From positions 270-64,269 of the forward strand of contig NZ_JAOVZN010000008.1 of the NCBI RefSeq assembly GCF_025717045.1: DNA of 64,000 bases. Reading direction: 5' to 3'. Below the pieces are notes generated by a model. The model made no database searches. It had not been told where the DNA came from and saw nothing but the letters and a program-made list of their open reading frames with translations. The stretch is from Flavobacterium sp. SH_e (lineage in GTDB: Bacteria; Bacteroidota; Bacteroidia; Flavobacteriales; Flavobacteriaceae). The position numbers and the translations under genes are program-made. Every line of letters begins with the position of its first letter. Positions within the stretch are counted from its first letter, which is position 1. Below, piece after piece: positions 43,111-52,331 of the stretch.

Positions 43111-45411
43111 CTATTTAGTTAACTCAAAACTAACTTTCTTATCGGCATTTGAATTTCCTCCAACGAAAATATCAAACTGCCCAGGCTCTGCTACGAATTG
43201 TAAATCAGAGTTATAGAATTTTAAATCTTCAACAGTAATATCAAAACTTACTGTTTGTTTTTCCCCTTTTTTAAGAGCTATTTTTTGGAAACCTTTTAGT
43301 TCTCTAACTGGTCTTGTAACTGAACCAACTAAATCTCTGATGTATAATTGAACCGTTTCTTTTCCATCGAAATTTCCAGTATTCGTTACATCAACTGTCA
43401 CTTTCAATTTTCCGTTTGAATCCATTTTATCAGAAGAAATTTTCAAGTTTGAATAATCAAAAGTTGTGTAGCTTAAACCAAATCCGAATGGGAATAAAGG
43501 TTCGTTTCTTTCGTCAATATAATTTGATCTGAATTTCTCGAATTTACCTTCTGTGTTAGAAAGCGGTCTTCCTGTATTTTTGTGTGCGTAGTAAATTGGC
43601 AATTGTCCAACGCTTCTTGGGAAAGTTGAAGTCAATTTTCCTGAAGGATTTACATCTCCAAATAAAACATCAGCAATTGCATAACCTGCTTCTGTACCAG
43701 CAAACCAAGCATTTAAAATAGCAGGAACTGTTTTTTCTTCTTCAGTAATTACTAACGGACGTCCATCAAATAAAACTAAAACAACTGGTTTTCCTGTTTT
43801 TAATAAAGCGTTTAATAAATCTTTTTGCGCTTGCGGAATTTCTAAGTTTGTACGGCTGCTAGATTCACCGCTCATTTCTGCAGATTCTCCCAAAGCTGCC
43901 ACAATTATATCTGATTGTTCTGCTACTTTTAAAGCTTCTGCCAATAATTCTTCTTTTGTACGAGCATCACGGTGTAATGTTTTTCCAAACATTGTTGCGT
44001 TCGTTTCAAAAGTTTCATCATAATCTAAATTGCTTCCTTTTGCATATAAAACTTTCGTTCCAGCTCCAGCAACTTCTTTAATACCTCTCAATAATGAAAC
44101 AGCATTTTCCATTTTTGTAGCCACACTCCAAGTTCCTGGCATGTTTTCTTTAGCATCTGCTAATGGTCCAATTAAACCAATAGTTCCCGATTTTTTAAGC
44201 GGTAATAATTGGTTTTGGTTTTTCAACAATACTAAAGATTGTGCTGCAATTTGGCGCGCTTCTTTTCTGCTGTCTGTTGTGAAGATTTCAGTTTTAGCTC
44301 TCTTTTCATCACAATATTTATATGGATCTTGGAATAATCCTAAATCGTATTTTGCTTCTAAAATAAGTTTTACAGCATTATCAATAGTTTCGATTTTTAC
44401 TTTTCCTTCGTCTAAAGATTTTTTCAAAGTTCCCAAGAAACCTTCTCCAACCATATCCATTTCAACACCAGCGTTTAATGCTAAAGCTGAAACTTGCTGT
44501 AAATCTCCCATTCCGTGAGGAATCATTTCAGGAATTCCAGTAAAATCTGTTACTACAAATCCTTTGAAACCCCATTGTTTTCTTAAAACATCTGTCATTA
44601 ACCATTTGTTTCCAGTTGCAGGAATTCCATCAACTTCGTTGAAAGAAGCCATAACCGAACCTACACCAGCGTCAACAGCTGCTTTGTAAGGAGGGAAATA
44701 ATCGTTAAACATTCTGATATGGCTCATATCTACCGTGTTATAATCACGACCAGCTTCTGGAGCTCCATATAATGCGAAGTGTTTAACGCAAGCTAAAATT
44801 GAGTTATTCTTAGAAAGATCATGTTGTTGGTAACCATTTACCATCGCTTTTGCAATTTGGCCTCCTAAATAAGGATCTTCTCCTGAACCTTCAGAAACTC
44901 TCCCCCATCTTGGATCACGAGAAATATCAACCATTGGAGAAAACGTCCAGTTAATTCCATCTGCACTTGCTTCTTTAGCAGCAATTTGCGCGCTTCTTTC
45001 GATAAGATTCATATCCCAAGTACAAGATAACCCTAACGGGATTGGGAATGTTGTTTCGTAACCGTGAATAACGTCCATACCAAAAAGTAACGGAATTTTT
45101 AAACGACTTTTCTCAACAGCAATTTTCTGTACTTCTTTAATTTTTTGAACTGATTTAATGTTGAACAAACCGCCCACTTTTCCTTCAGCAATATTTTTTG
45201 CCACATTTGAGCTGTTTGCCTGCCCTGTGGTAATATCACCAGATGTTGGCAAGTTTAACTGACCCAATTTCTCGTCTAAAGTCATTTTTGACATTAATTC
45301 CGCCACAAATTCAGACTTTGGTTTAATTTTCACTGTATTTTTAGCTGGCTTTTTTTGAGCATAACCCAAAATAGCACATCCTAAAAAAAGTAAGACTAAT
45401 TTGTTTTTCAT
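43111..45411 (-). CDS. bglX: GH3 beta-glucosidase (BglX-like)
   Basis: A 766-residue exported beta-glucosidase (signal MKNKLVLLFLGCAILGYAQ). The GH3 N-terminal barrel has MDVIHGYETTFPIPLG, RDPRWGRVSEGSGEDPYLGG, CVKHFALYGAPEAGRDYN and the nucleophile Asp289 in GFVVTDFTG. The C-terminal sandwich carries LLKNQNQLLPL and ALGESAEMSGESSSRTNLEIP, with a fibronectin-like tail (VTVDVTNTGNFDGKETVQLYI). It cleaves terminal glucose from beta-gluco-oligosaccharides. GH3 enzymes beside GH144 in Bacteroidota include forms preferring beta-1,2-linked sophoro-oligosaccharides, the likely preference here. Starts 10 bp after the alpha/beta hydrolase gene. Confidence 0.95.
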   Translation of the reverse strand: MKNKLVLLFLGCAILGYAQKKPAKNTVKIKPKSEFVAELMSKMTLDEKLGQLNLPTSGDITTGQANSSNVAKNIAEGKVGGLFNIKSVQKIKEVQKIAVEKSRLKIPLLFGMDVIHGYETTFPIPLGLSCTWDMNLIERSAQIAAKEASADGINWTFSPMVDISRDPRWGRVSEGSGEDPYLGGQIAKAMVNGYQQHDLSKNNSILACVKHFALYGAPEAGRDYNTVDMSHIRMFNDYFPPYKAAVDAGVGSVMASFNEVDGIPATGNKWLMTDVLRKQWGFKGFVVTDFTGIPEMIPHGMGDLQQVSALALNAGVEMDMVGEGFLGTLKKSLDEGKVKIETIDNAVKLILEAKYDLGLFQDPYKYCDEKRAKTEIFTTDSRKEARQIAAQSLVLLKNQNQLLPLKKSGTIGLIGPLADAKENMPGTWSVATKMENAVSLLRGIKEVAGAGTKVLYAKGSNLDYDETFETNATMFGKTLHRDARTKEELLAEALKVAEQSDIIVAALGESAEMSGESSSRTNLEIPQAQKDLLNALLKTGKPVVLVLFDGRPLVITEEEKTVPAILNAWFAGTEAGYAIADVLFGDVNPSGKLTSTFPRSVGQLPIYYAHKNTGRPLSNTEGKFEKFRSNYIDERNEPLFPFGFGLSYTTFDYSNLKISSDKMDSNGKLKVTVDVTNTGNFDGKETVQLYIRDLVGSVTRPVRELKGFQKIALKKGEKQTVSFDITVEDLKFYNSDLQFVAEPGQFDIFVGGNSNADKKVSFELTK

Positions 45412-45421
45412 TCTATTCTAT

Positions 45422-46135
45422 TTATTTGTTTGTATTCGTTTTTCTTTGCTGAAACATCCAGTCGTAGATTTCTTTATTATCATAAACTCTTGTCCAGCTG
45501 TCATGATTTGCATCATCAAAAATGGTCAGCTTAACATCTTTTGCATTGCATTTTTTCAATTCATTATAAATTGTAATCGCATAATTCACATTTACCACAT
45601 TATCCTGTAATCCGTGAAAAATTCTGGTTGGAATATTGGCTATTTCACAAGCATGTTCTAACTGAATTAAATCTACAAAACCAGCGACAGGTACATTTGT
45701 GGCAAATAGATCTGGATGTGCAAAAGCCAAATTCCATGAAGCCCAGCCTCCTGAGCTCAAACCAGTAACATATATTCTTTCTGAATCAATTTTATTCTCT
45801 TTCTGAATTTTTAAGATCAGCTGATAAATTGATTCTATATCCCAATTTTCGTCTTCCTTACATTGTGGAGCCAATACATAAGCATCTAATTGGTGAGTTT
45901 TTAAATATTTTAAAGGACCATTAATTTTTACTTTTTCTAGATCAGTTCCTTTTTCTCCATCTCCTGAAATAAAAACAATTAATGGCTTCTTCTCCTTAAC
46001 ATTTGCTGGACGATGCAAAACATATCCCAGCTCATATTTAGACATTATAACTGTATTAATTTTTCCTGTTGTTTCACTCTGCCCAAAAACAACTATAGAA
46101 AATAACAGTGATATAAATGCTAATGTATTCTTCAT
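45422..46135 (-). CDS. Secreted alpha/beta hydrolase (esterase/depolymerase-like) of the PUL
   Basis: A 237-residue exported protein (signal MKNTLAFISLLFSIVVFGQ). The catalytic triad is visible: nucleophile in YVTGLSSGGWASWNLA, acid in FHGLQDNVVNVNYA, and His in FDDANHDSWTRVYD, as in LpqC/PHB-depolymerase-like and dienelactone hydrolase-like esterases. It is located 6 bp after the GH144 gene and 10 bp before GH3, so it is part of the same transcript. Removal of an ester substituent from the glycan is a reasonable inference; peptidase activity is less likely. Confidence 0.87.
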   Translation of the reverse strand: MKNTLAFISLLFSIVVFGQSETTGKINTVIMSKYELGYVLHRPANVKEKKPLIVFISGDGEKGTDLEKVKINGPLKYLKTHQLDAYVLAPQCKEDENWDIESIYQLILKIQKENKIDSERIYVTGLSSGGWASWNLAFAHPDLFATNVPVAGFVDLIQLEHACEIANIPTRIFHGLQDNVVNVNYAITIYNELKKCNAKDVKLTIFDDANHDSWTRVYDNKEIYDWMFQQRKTNTNK

Positions 46136-46141
46136 AGAATT

Positions 46142-47518
46142 TTAAATGCCGTATTTCCCAGATTTAAATCCAAGTTTTGTTAAACCTTGTTTTACTTCTG
46201 GTGCGTTCATAAATAATTTCCATAATAAACCTGTACGGTAATTTTCTATCATTACTACTTCAGGACCTTGATCAATTGCTAAATAACGTTTTGCCACCCA
46301 TTTATTACCTAAACTTAGAGCATCATAAAAACCGGCATCTCCCCAAGTTTTGTCTTTATGGTTTTCATACAAATTGCGAATAAATGTCATTGATTCCTTT
46401 GGCGTATAAACAATTGAACTAATTGCCGCCGTTGGTGAAATTACACCTTGATCATTACTTGGCATATGTGCATTATATCCAATCGAACCATCAGGATTTC
46501 TTGAATATGATGCTGTTAGTCCCCAATATTCTGGACCATATCCAGCAATTTTCTTAGGATTTTCTACGCAGTATTGATAATTGATTTTAGTCTGATTTAC
46601 ATTTAAATCCCAATAATTAGCATATTTATCTGTTAATTGATTTGGATCTAAACCTACATAAGAATAGTGAGCCCAAAATAACGGACCTCCAAATTCTTCT
46701 GCACCATTGTGCTTTAAAATAAGTGGTATATTATATTTTGTTTTTGAAGAAACTATGCCACCGCTTCTCGCCCAACCTTCGTGATATGCTTTTGCATCGA
46801 CTGTATGCGTTGGTGAAGACGCTGCCATTATGTACGTAATAAGACATTCGTTATATCCTTCTAGTGGAAAATTCATTTCCCAAGCATAACTCGGAGACCA
46901 GTGCCAATACAAGACATTTTTTTGATTTGTGTACCATTGCCAGTCAACACCTTTCCAAAGAGCATCATATTTTGCAGCAACTGCTTTCTCTTTTTCATTA
47001 CCAGTTTTAAGATACTCGCGAACTGTAATAAATCCTGATACCAAAAATGATGTTTCAACTAAATCTCCTCCATTATCTTTGGTTCCAAAAGGTTTTACTT
47101 TTCCTGTATTTCCATCAATCCAGTGTGACCACGCTCCATGAAAGCGATCTGCTTTTGCAAGGAAATCTGCAATTTTGTCTAATCTTTTTACTCCTTCTTC
47201 TTTAGACACATATCCTCTATCTATTCCTGCAACTAAAGCCATTAATCCGAAACCTGAACCTCCTGTTGTTACAATATTAGAATCGTTTTCAGGATAAACT
47301 CCGTCTGGATGATAACGTTCTCTAGCTAATCCAGAATTTGGTTCTGCATAATCCCAGAAATATTTAAATGTTTGTTTTTGAACAGCATCCAAAAGCTGTT
47401 CATCTGTTAATGCAGTAACGCCAGAAGTATTTTCCTGTACATTTTCTTTTGACTTATCAGCATTTGATCCACAACTAAAAAAAGTAAATGCTAAAAATAA
47501 AACTGAAATTCTAATCAT
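46142..47518 (-). CDS. GH144-type lipoprotein (endo-beta-1,2-glucanase family, 'putative glucoamylase' domain)
   Basis: A 458-residue predicted surface or periplasmic lipoprotein (MIRISVLFLAFTFFSC, lipobox Cys16). The (alpha/alpha)6 glucoamylase-like domain shows LLDAVQKQTFKYFWDYAEPNSGLARERYHPDG, GGSGFGLMALVAGIDRGYVS, DLVETSFLVSGFITVREYL, WSPSYAWEMNFPLEGYNECLITYIMAASSP, FGGPLFWAHYSYVGLDP and SNDQGVISPTAAISSIVYTP. This is the family founded on the endo-beta-1,2-glucanase of Chitinophaga (GH144). It would cut beta-1,2-glucan to sophoro-oligosaccharides for GH3. It starts 71 bp after susD, past a 13-bp hairpin. Confidence 0.88.
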   Translation of the reverse strand: MIRISVLFLAFTFFSCGSNADKSKENVQENTSGVTALTDEQLLDAVQKQTFKYFWDYAEPNSGLARERYHPDGVYPENDSNIVTTGGSGFGLMALVAGIDRGYVSKEEGVKRLDKIADFLAKADRFHGAWSHWIDGNTGKVKPFGTKDNGGDLVETSFLVSGFITVREYLKTGNEKEKAVAAKYDALWKGVDWQWYTNQKNVLYWHWSPSYAWEMNFPLEGYNECLITYIMAASSPTHTVDAKAYHEGWARSGGIVSSKTKYNIPLILKHNGAEEFGGPLFWAHYSYVGLDPNQLTDKYANYWDLNVNQTKINYQYCVENPKKIAGYGPEYWGLTASYSRNPDGSIGYNAHMPSNDQGVISPTAAISSIVYTPKESMTFIRNLYENHKDKTWGDAGFYDALSLGNKWVAKRYLAIDQGPEVVMIENYRTGLLWKLFMNAPEVKQGLTKLGFKSGKYGI

Positions 47519-47546
47519 TATAAAAATTTAAGATTTTAATAAAATA

Positions 47547-47578
47547 ATCACTTCCTTCAACAAAGTGAAGGAAGTGAT
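47547..47578 (-). promoter_or_regulatory. 13-bp hairpin between susD and the GH144 gene
   Basis: ATCACTTCCTTCA (47547-47559) and TGAAGGAAGTGAT (47566-47578) are perfect complements with a 6-nt loop. On the minus strand the stem is followed by TTATTTTATT, a weak T run, so partial termination or 3'-end stabilisation of susCD mRNA is likely. Confidence 0.8.
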
Positions 47579-47589
47579 ATGTAGTGGTA

Positions 47590-49053
47590 TTAATTGTAAC
47601 CTGGGTTTTGTTGAGACAAACCATTCGCTTGTGAAATGAAAATTGCCGGAATAGGGAATAATTCATTTTTACCTACTGTAAATACTTTTCCATCTGCAGC
47701 AAAAGCACTTTCAGCTTGACCTGTTCTAACTAAATCAAAGAATCTATCGAACTCAAAAGCTAGTTCTACTCTTCTTTCTTTCCAGATTGCAGTTCTAACT
47801 GCTGCTTGAGTAGTTGCTGGAGTATCTCCTAATTGAGCTCTGTGTCTAATTTGGTTTAATAAACCTATCGCTTCAGAAGTTTGGCCCAATTCGTTTAATG
47901 CTTCAGCTTTCATTAATAAAACCTCACCATATCTTAAATATTTGATATTTGCGTCTGTTTCCCAAGCATCTGTAAATTGAGAAGAATATGCTTTAAAGTT
48001 ATATCCTTGATTTAAATCTGTTGGAGATAAAGGAATAACTCTTCCATCATATAAAGTTGTTCCTCTAAAAATAATCGTAGCTGCTTTTCTAACATCACCA
48101 GCCTCATAAGCGTCAACTAGACTTTTTGAAGGAGTATTGAAGCCCCAGCCCCAACCTCCAGCTCCTCGAACACCTTGAGTATTTGAGTATCCTGAAATTC
48201 CTTTAATTGGCACAGATCCAACTCCATTAATTTCAAAAATAGATTCAATATCATTTTCACCTTCCAATCTAAACATTTTAGCATAATCAGGTGCTAATGC
48301 ATATCCTGTAACTAAATCACAATTATCTACTACTTTTTGCCAGTTCTTTTGATACAAGTTTACTTTTGCTAATAATGCATAAGCTGCACCTTTTGAAACT
48401 CTTGCTTTTTCGCTATCTGAATAAGCAGATTTAAGAGGTAAAACAGCTATCGCATCATTTAAATCTTGCTCAATAAAAGCATAAGTTTCCGCAGCAGTTT
48501 TACGAGTAAGCAACATGTTTTTATCTTCGACAGAAGATGGATTTGGCAAATGGTCTACGATTGGAACACCCCCATAACATTTAACCAAAGTAAAATACAT
48601 AAAAGCTCTTAAGAATTTAGCTTCTCCCATTAATCTTTGTCTTAAAGCAGGATCTGCCTTATCAAGTTTAGGAATAATATTTAAGGCTTGATTACATCTA
48701 TTGATGCCATCATATTGAGCTGTAAAAGTACTTTCTGCTGATGGATTTGATGAATTATATGTTAAAGCATCGAGTACATCTTTATCGGTTCCTGTATCTC
48801 CAGGGTCAGATCCTTTATCTGCATCATCAGAAGTGATACTTGCTAAACCAATCCATCCGAATGAACTCATGTCCCAATCTAAAAATTTGCTATAAATAGA
48901 TGTTACAAAAGTTGCCGCTCCGTCGTTACTATTAAACAACTCGATATCATCTGTCGAGATTGACTGAGTTTGATCAACATCCAAAAAATCGTCTGCACAT
49001 CCAGTAAAAAAGAATGCTGATAATACAAACATTGATATATATATCTTTTTCAT
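47590..49053 (-). CDS. susD: SusD/RagB family glycan-binding lipoprotein
   Basis: A 487-residue outer-membrane lipoprotein (MKKIYISMFVLSAFFFTGC, lipobox Cys19) that forms the lid of the SusC channel and binds the glycan. TPR-type helices and SusD marks are visible: DFLDVDQTQSISTDD, YDGINRCNQALNIIP, AKFLRAFMYFTLVKCYGGVPIVDH, AYALLAKVNLYQKNW, and the C-terminal YLRYGEVLLMKAEALNELGQ ... IWKERRVELAFEFDRFFDLVRTGQ. It starts 4 bp after the susC stop codon. Confidence 0.96.
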   Translation of the reverse strand: MKKIYISMFVLSAFFFTGCADDFLDVDQTQSISTDDIELFNSNDGAATFVTSIYSKFLDWDMSSFGWIGLASITSDDADKGSDPGDTGTDKDVLDALTYNSSNPSAESTFTAQYDGINRCNQALNIIPKLDKADPALRQRLMGEAKFLRAFMYFTLVKCYGGVPIVDHLPNPSSVEDKNMLLTRKTAAETYAFIEQDLNDAIAVLPLKSAYSDSEKARVSKGAAYALLAKVNLYQKNWQKVVDNCDLVTGYALAPDYAKMFRLEGENDIESIFEINGVGSVPIKGISGYSNTQGVRGAGGWGWGFNTPSKSLVDAYEAGDVRKAATIIFRGTTLYDGRVIPLSPTDLNQGYNFKAYSSQFTDAWETDANIKYLRYGEVLLMKAEALNELGQTSEAIGLLNQIRHRAQLGDTPATTQAAVRTAIWKERRVELAFEFDRFFDLVRTGQAESAFAADGKVFTVGKNELFPIPAIFISQANGLSQQNPGYN

Positions 49054-49057
49054 AATA

Positions 49058-52000
49058 TTAAAATTTTAAATTAGCACCTATAACGAAAGATCTTAATGTT
49101 GGATAAGCATCAAGCTCGATCCCTTGAGTTCCGTAAGGATTACCATCTCCATTTAATTCAGGAGAAAAACCTGAGAATTTTTGAGTAATAAATGGATTAA
49201 TAGCATTTACATAAAGTCTGCAATAGTTTATAAAACTTGTCTCATTTAAAGGAAGTTTATATCCTAAAGTAATGTTGTTAATTCTAAAGAAATCTCCAGA
49301 TTCTAAATAATAAGTTGATGCAACTGGAACTTGATTAAATGGTGCTGGATTAGATGCTGTTGTATTTGTTGGTGTCCAGAAATCTGTTGCCAGTGAAGCT
49401 TCTATATTTTCTCCAGAAAAACGTTGCGCTTTTTTACCATTGTAAACTTTTGCTCCTCCTGTACCATAACCATCAACAGAGAAATCGATGTTTTTGTAGT
49501 TTAATCCTAACGTAACACCATAGTTATTTTTAGGTAAAATAGAACCCGCGTATTTTCTGTCAGTTGCCGCTGCTAATTTATCTTGTGTTACTTTAGCTCC
49601 TGATGCGTTATAGTATAACATATCTCCATTATTAGGATCTACACCAGCATACTCATACAAATAGAAACTTCCTAAAGGTTGTCCTACAGATGTTTTATCA
49701 AGAATTTTTGTGTTTTGGCCATTACCCAAATTACCTCCAACTAATTGCGAAAGTTCGATATCTTTTAAACTTGCAAGTTCATTTTTGTTATGAGAAAAGT
49801 TACCTCCTACCCAATAGCTTAAATTATCAGTAATTTTATCATCCCAACGTAAAGCAACCTCAAAACCTTTATTAGAAACTTCTCCAATGTGAGCAGGGCT
49901 TACAAGAGTAATTCCAGAAGTGATATATGGTTTAGTATTTAAAATAACATTGTTTGTATTTTTATTATACCAGTCAAAAGATCCTTTCAATCTACTTTGC
50001 AAAAATTCAAAGTCAATACCTGCAGATGTCTCTTCTGTAACCTCCCATGATAAACTTGGATCGATTTGAGAAGAAATTGTAGTTCCTTCATATAAAATTG
50101 AACCTCCTAAATAGCTATTTTGACCTGAATTATAAGCTTGATTATTAAGAGGTACATTTTGGTTACCTAATTTACCCCAGCTTCCTCTTAATTTAATTAA
50201 ATCTACTCCTTTTATATCAGACAAAAAGCTTTCTTTTGTCATAACCCATCCTACACCGAATGATGGGAAAGTTCCCCAACGATAGTCTTTGCTAAAGTTT
50301 GAAGATCCGTCACGTCTAACTGTACCTGTGAATAAGTATTTATCCATCAGTTTATATTGGAAACGACCAAAATAAGATGCTAATCTGCTTTCATTATAAA
50401 CTACATTGTATAAGTTTACTACTGAACCAGCGTAATCTACACCTTTACCATCTGTAGTATTATATAAAGCCCAGTAATTAGAATTTGGGTTTACATTTTT
50501 TCTAACTACTGTAAGTGTTTCTCTTGGTCCTTTTACAGAAACCTCCATACCAGCAGTTAACTCAATATCGTGAATATTAGCAAAAACTTTATTGTACGTG
50601 AAGTAGTTTGATAAATTCCAGTTAAAATACTGTTCTCTACCTTTTGTCAATAAATTAGTGTTTGAAGTTTCTGGATAATCATCTGCATTACGTTTTGGAT
50701 CAGCAGCCAACCAGATATTTTTTGTGTCCTCAAAATTATACTGTTTCCAAGTGTAGAATTCACCATTAAATTGAGATGTGAATTTTAAACCATCAAGAAT
50801 TTCCCAATCTAATTTTAAACCACCTTGCAATGTAACACTTCTTTGTTGCTCATTATAAAAGTTTAACTGAGAAACTGGGTTACCAACATTGTTAAATTGA
50901 TTTGTTCCCGATATACTTGGAACTCCGCTAGCATCTGCGTAAGATACTCCGTATTGTCCAGTTGGAAAATACACTGGAACAATTGGAGCTTGTTTGTAAG
51001 CATTTGTAAATGCACTTAATGGTTTTGGTGCAGAATTAGCTGAAGTAAAGCTGAAATTCTGGTTTATAGTAACTTTCTTAGAAATTTTGTATTCGTTATT
51101 ATTTCTAAAAGTTGTACGTCCATAGTTTAAACCGTCTAATACTGCTTTTTCTTCATAATTTCCTGCACTAAAAAAATATTTAATGTTTTCTGAAGCTCCA
51201 GAAATTGAAACGTTATTTTGAGTATAAGAACCCGTTCTTGTAATTTCATCAAACCAATTTGTATAATAAGGTTGATTTGCCGCAAATGTATTAGTTCCTA
51301 ATGCTGCATTTGTATATGCTGCATACTGGCTACTATTTGCCATTTTTACTGTTTTAAGTGGTTTTCTAAAACCAGCAAAACTTTCTACCTCAACAGATAC
51401 TTTATCGCCTTTACCTTTTTTAGTAGTAATTATGATAACCCCATTTGCAGCTCTCGTACCATATATTGCTAATGAAGAGGCGTCTTTAAGAATTTCATAA
51501 GAAGTAATATCATTTGTATTAATATTATTGATGTTTTCTGTTGGCATACCATCAACAATATATAGAGGGTTTCTTCCTCCTAATGCAGTTCCTAGCCCTC
51601 TAATAACTACAGAAGGTGTACTTCCAGGAACATCCGAAGAAATTACCTGAACACCAGCAGCTTTACCTTGAATAGCCTGAGAAGCATTCATTACTTTTGT
51701 TTTGGTAACATCTTCCGCTTTTAATGAAGTAATAGCTGAAGTATTATCAATTTTCTTTCTGGTACCGTAACCAATTACAACCACCTCTTTTAAAGCTGTA
51801 TCACCAGCTTCTTTTAAAGTGATTGACATACCTGCAGCTGCTGGAACAGAAACTGCGTCGAAACCAAGCATTGAAACTTTTAAAATTTCTCCTGGTTTTG
51901 CATTAATGGTGAAATTACCATCGAAGTCAGCATCAGCAGAAGTTCTGGACTCTGGAGCACTAATAATTGCTCCTGGAACTCCCATTCCGCTGCTGTCTAC

Positions 52001-52087
52001 TACTTTTCCTTTAATTGCTTGTGCCTGCCCCATCATATATGTAGGCAGCAACAAGAGTGCTAAAAAGCTAAAAATAAAATTTTTCAT
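49058..52087 (-). CDS. susC: SusC/RagA TonB-dependent outer-membrane transporter
   Basis: A 1009-residue importer for oligosaccharides. After the signal peptide (MKNFIFSFLALLLLPTYMMGQ) come a carboxypeptidase-regulatory-like domain (about 23-95), a TonB-box-like EVVVIGYGTRKK, the plug (ASQAIQGKAAGVQVISS, RNPLYIVDGMP, EILKDASSLAIYGTRAANGVIIITTKKGK) and a 22-strand barrel ending in LDAYPTLRSFVIGANLKF. It lies 244 bp below the regulator gene, with palindromes between them, and pairs with susD. Substrate specificity must be inferred from the neighbouring GH144 and GH3. Confidence 0.97.
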   Translation of the reverse strand: MKNFIFSFLALLLLPTYMMGQAQAIKGKVVDSSGMGVPGAIISAPESRTSADADFDGNFTINAKPGEILKVSMLGFDAVSVPAAAGMSITLKEAGDTALKEVVVIGYGTRKKIDNTSAITSLKAEDVTKTKVMNASQAIQGKAAGVQVISSDVPGSTPSVVIRGLGTALGGRNPLYIVDGMPTENINNINTNDITSYEILKDASSLAIYGTRAANGVIIITTKKGKGDKVSVEVESFAGFRKPLKTVKMANSSQYAAYTNAALGTNTFAANQPYYTNWFDEITRTGSYTQNNVSISGASENIKYFFSAGNYEEKAVLDGLNYGRTTFRNNNEYKISKKVTINQNFSFTSANSAPKPLSAFTNAYKQAPIVPVYFPTGQYGVSYADASGVPSISGTNQFNNVGNPVSQLNFYNEQQRSVTLQGGLKLDWEILDGLKFTSQFNGEFYTWKQYNFEDTKNIWLAADPKRNADDYPETSNTNLLTKGREQYFNWNLSNYFTYNKVFANIHDIELTAGMEVSVKGPRETLTVVRKNVNPNSNYWALYNTTDGKGVDYAGSVVNLYNVVYNESRLASYFGRFQYKLMDKYLFTGTVRRDGSSNFSKDYRWGTFPSFGVGWVMTKESFLSDIKGVDLIKLRGSWGKLGNQNVPLNNQAYNSGQNSYLGGSILYEGTTISSQIDPSLSWEVTEETSAGIDFEFLQSRLKGSFDWYNKNTNNVILNTKPYITSGITLVSPAHIGEVSNKGFEVALRWDDKITDNLSYWVGGNFSHNKNELASLKDIELSQLVGGNLGNGQNTKILDKTSVGQPLGSFYLYEYAGVDPNNGDMLYYNASGAKVTQDKLAAATDRKYAGSILPKNNYGVTLGLNYKNIDFSVDGYGTGGAKVYNGKKAQRFSGENIEASLATDFWTPTNTTASNPAPFNQVPVASTYYLESGDFFRINNITLGYKLPLNETSFINYCRLYVNAINPFITQKFSGFSPELNGDGNPYGTQGIELDAYPTLRSFVIGANLKF

Positions 52088-52331
52088 ACAGTACGTAATC
52101 GTTTAAGTTAGTAGAGCCAAATTAAGCAATTACAACGTTGTAGTACATCAAATACCACTACAACATAGCTACATCATTGTGTTAAAAAAAGATGTTAAAC
52201 TAATGATTATCAACATTATAAATGTTAACTAATTTTCTTTAACATATCATTATGATGTAGTAATGATGTATCGTAATTATGTAAAAAATGATGATGAAAA
52301 ATATAAAATCTGTAAAAAATAAAATCAAATC
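52088..52331 (-). promoter_or_regulatory. Regulatory gap between PUL regulator and susC, with inverted repeats
   Basis: Three inverted repeats lie here: GTTGTAGT (52137-52144) with ACTACAAC (52157-52164); AACATT-ATA-AATGTT (52212-52226); ATCATTA (52246-52252) with TAATGAT (52261-52267). A -7-like TTAATTTGG is found on the minus strand near 52117-52125. The first palindrome falls just upstream of it, where an activator would bind. None of this is proven. Confidence 0.55.
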
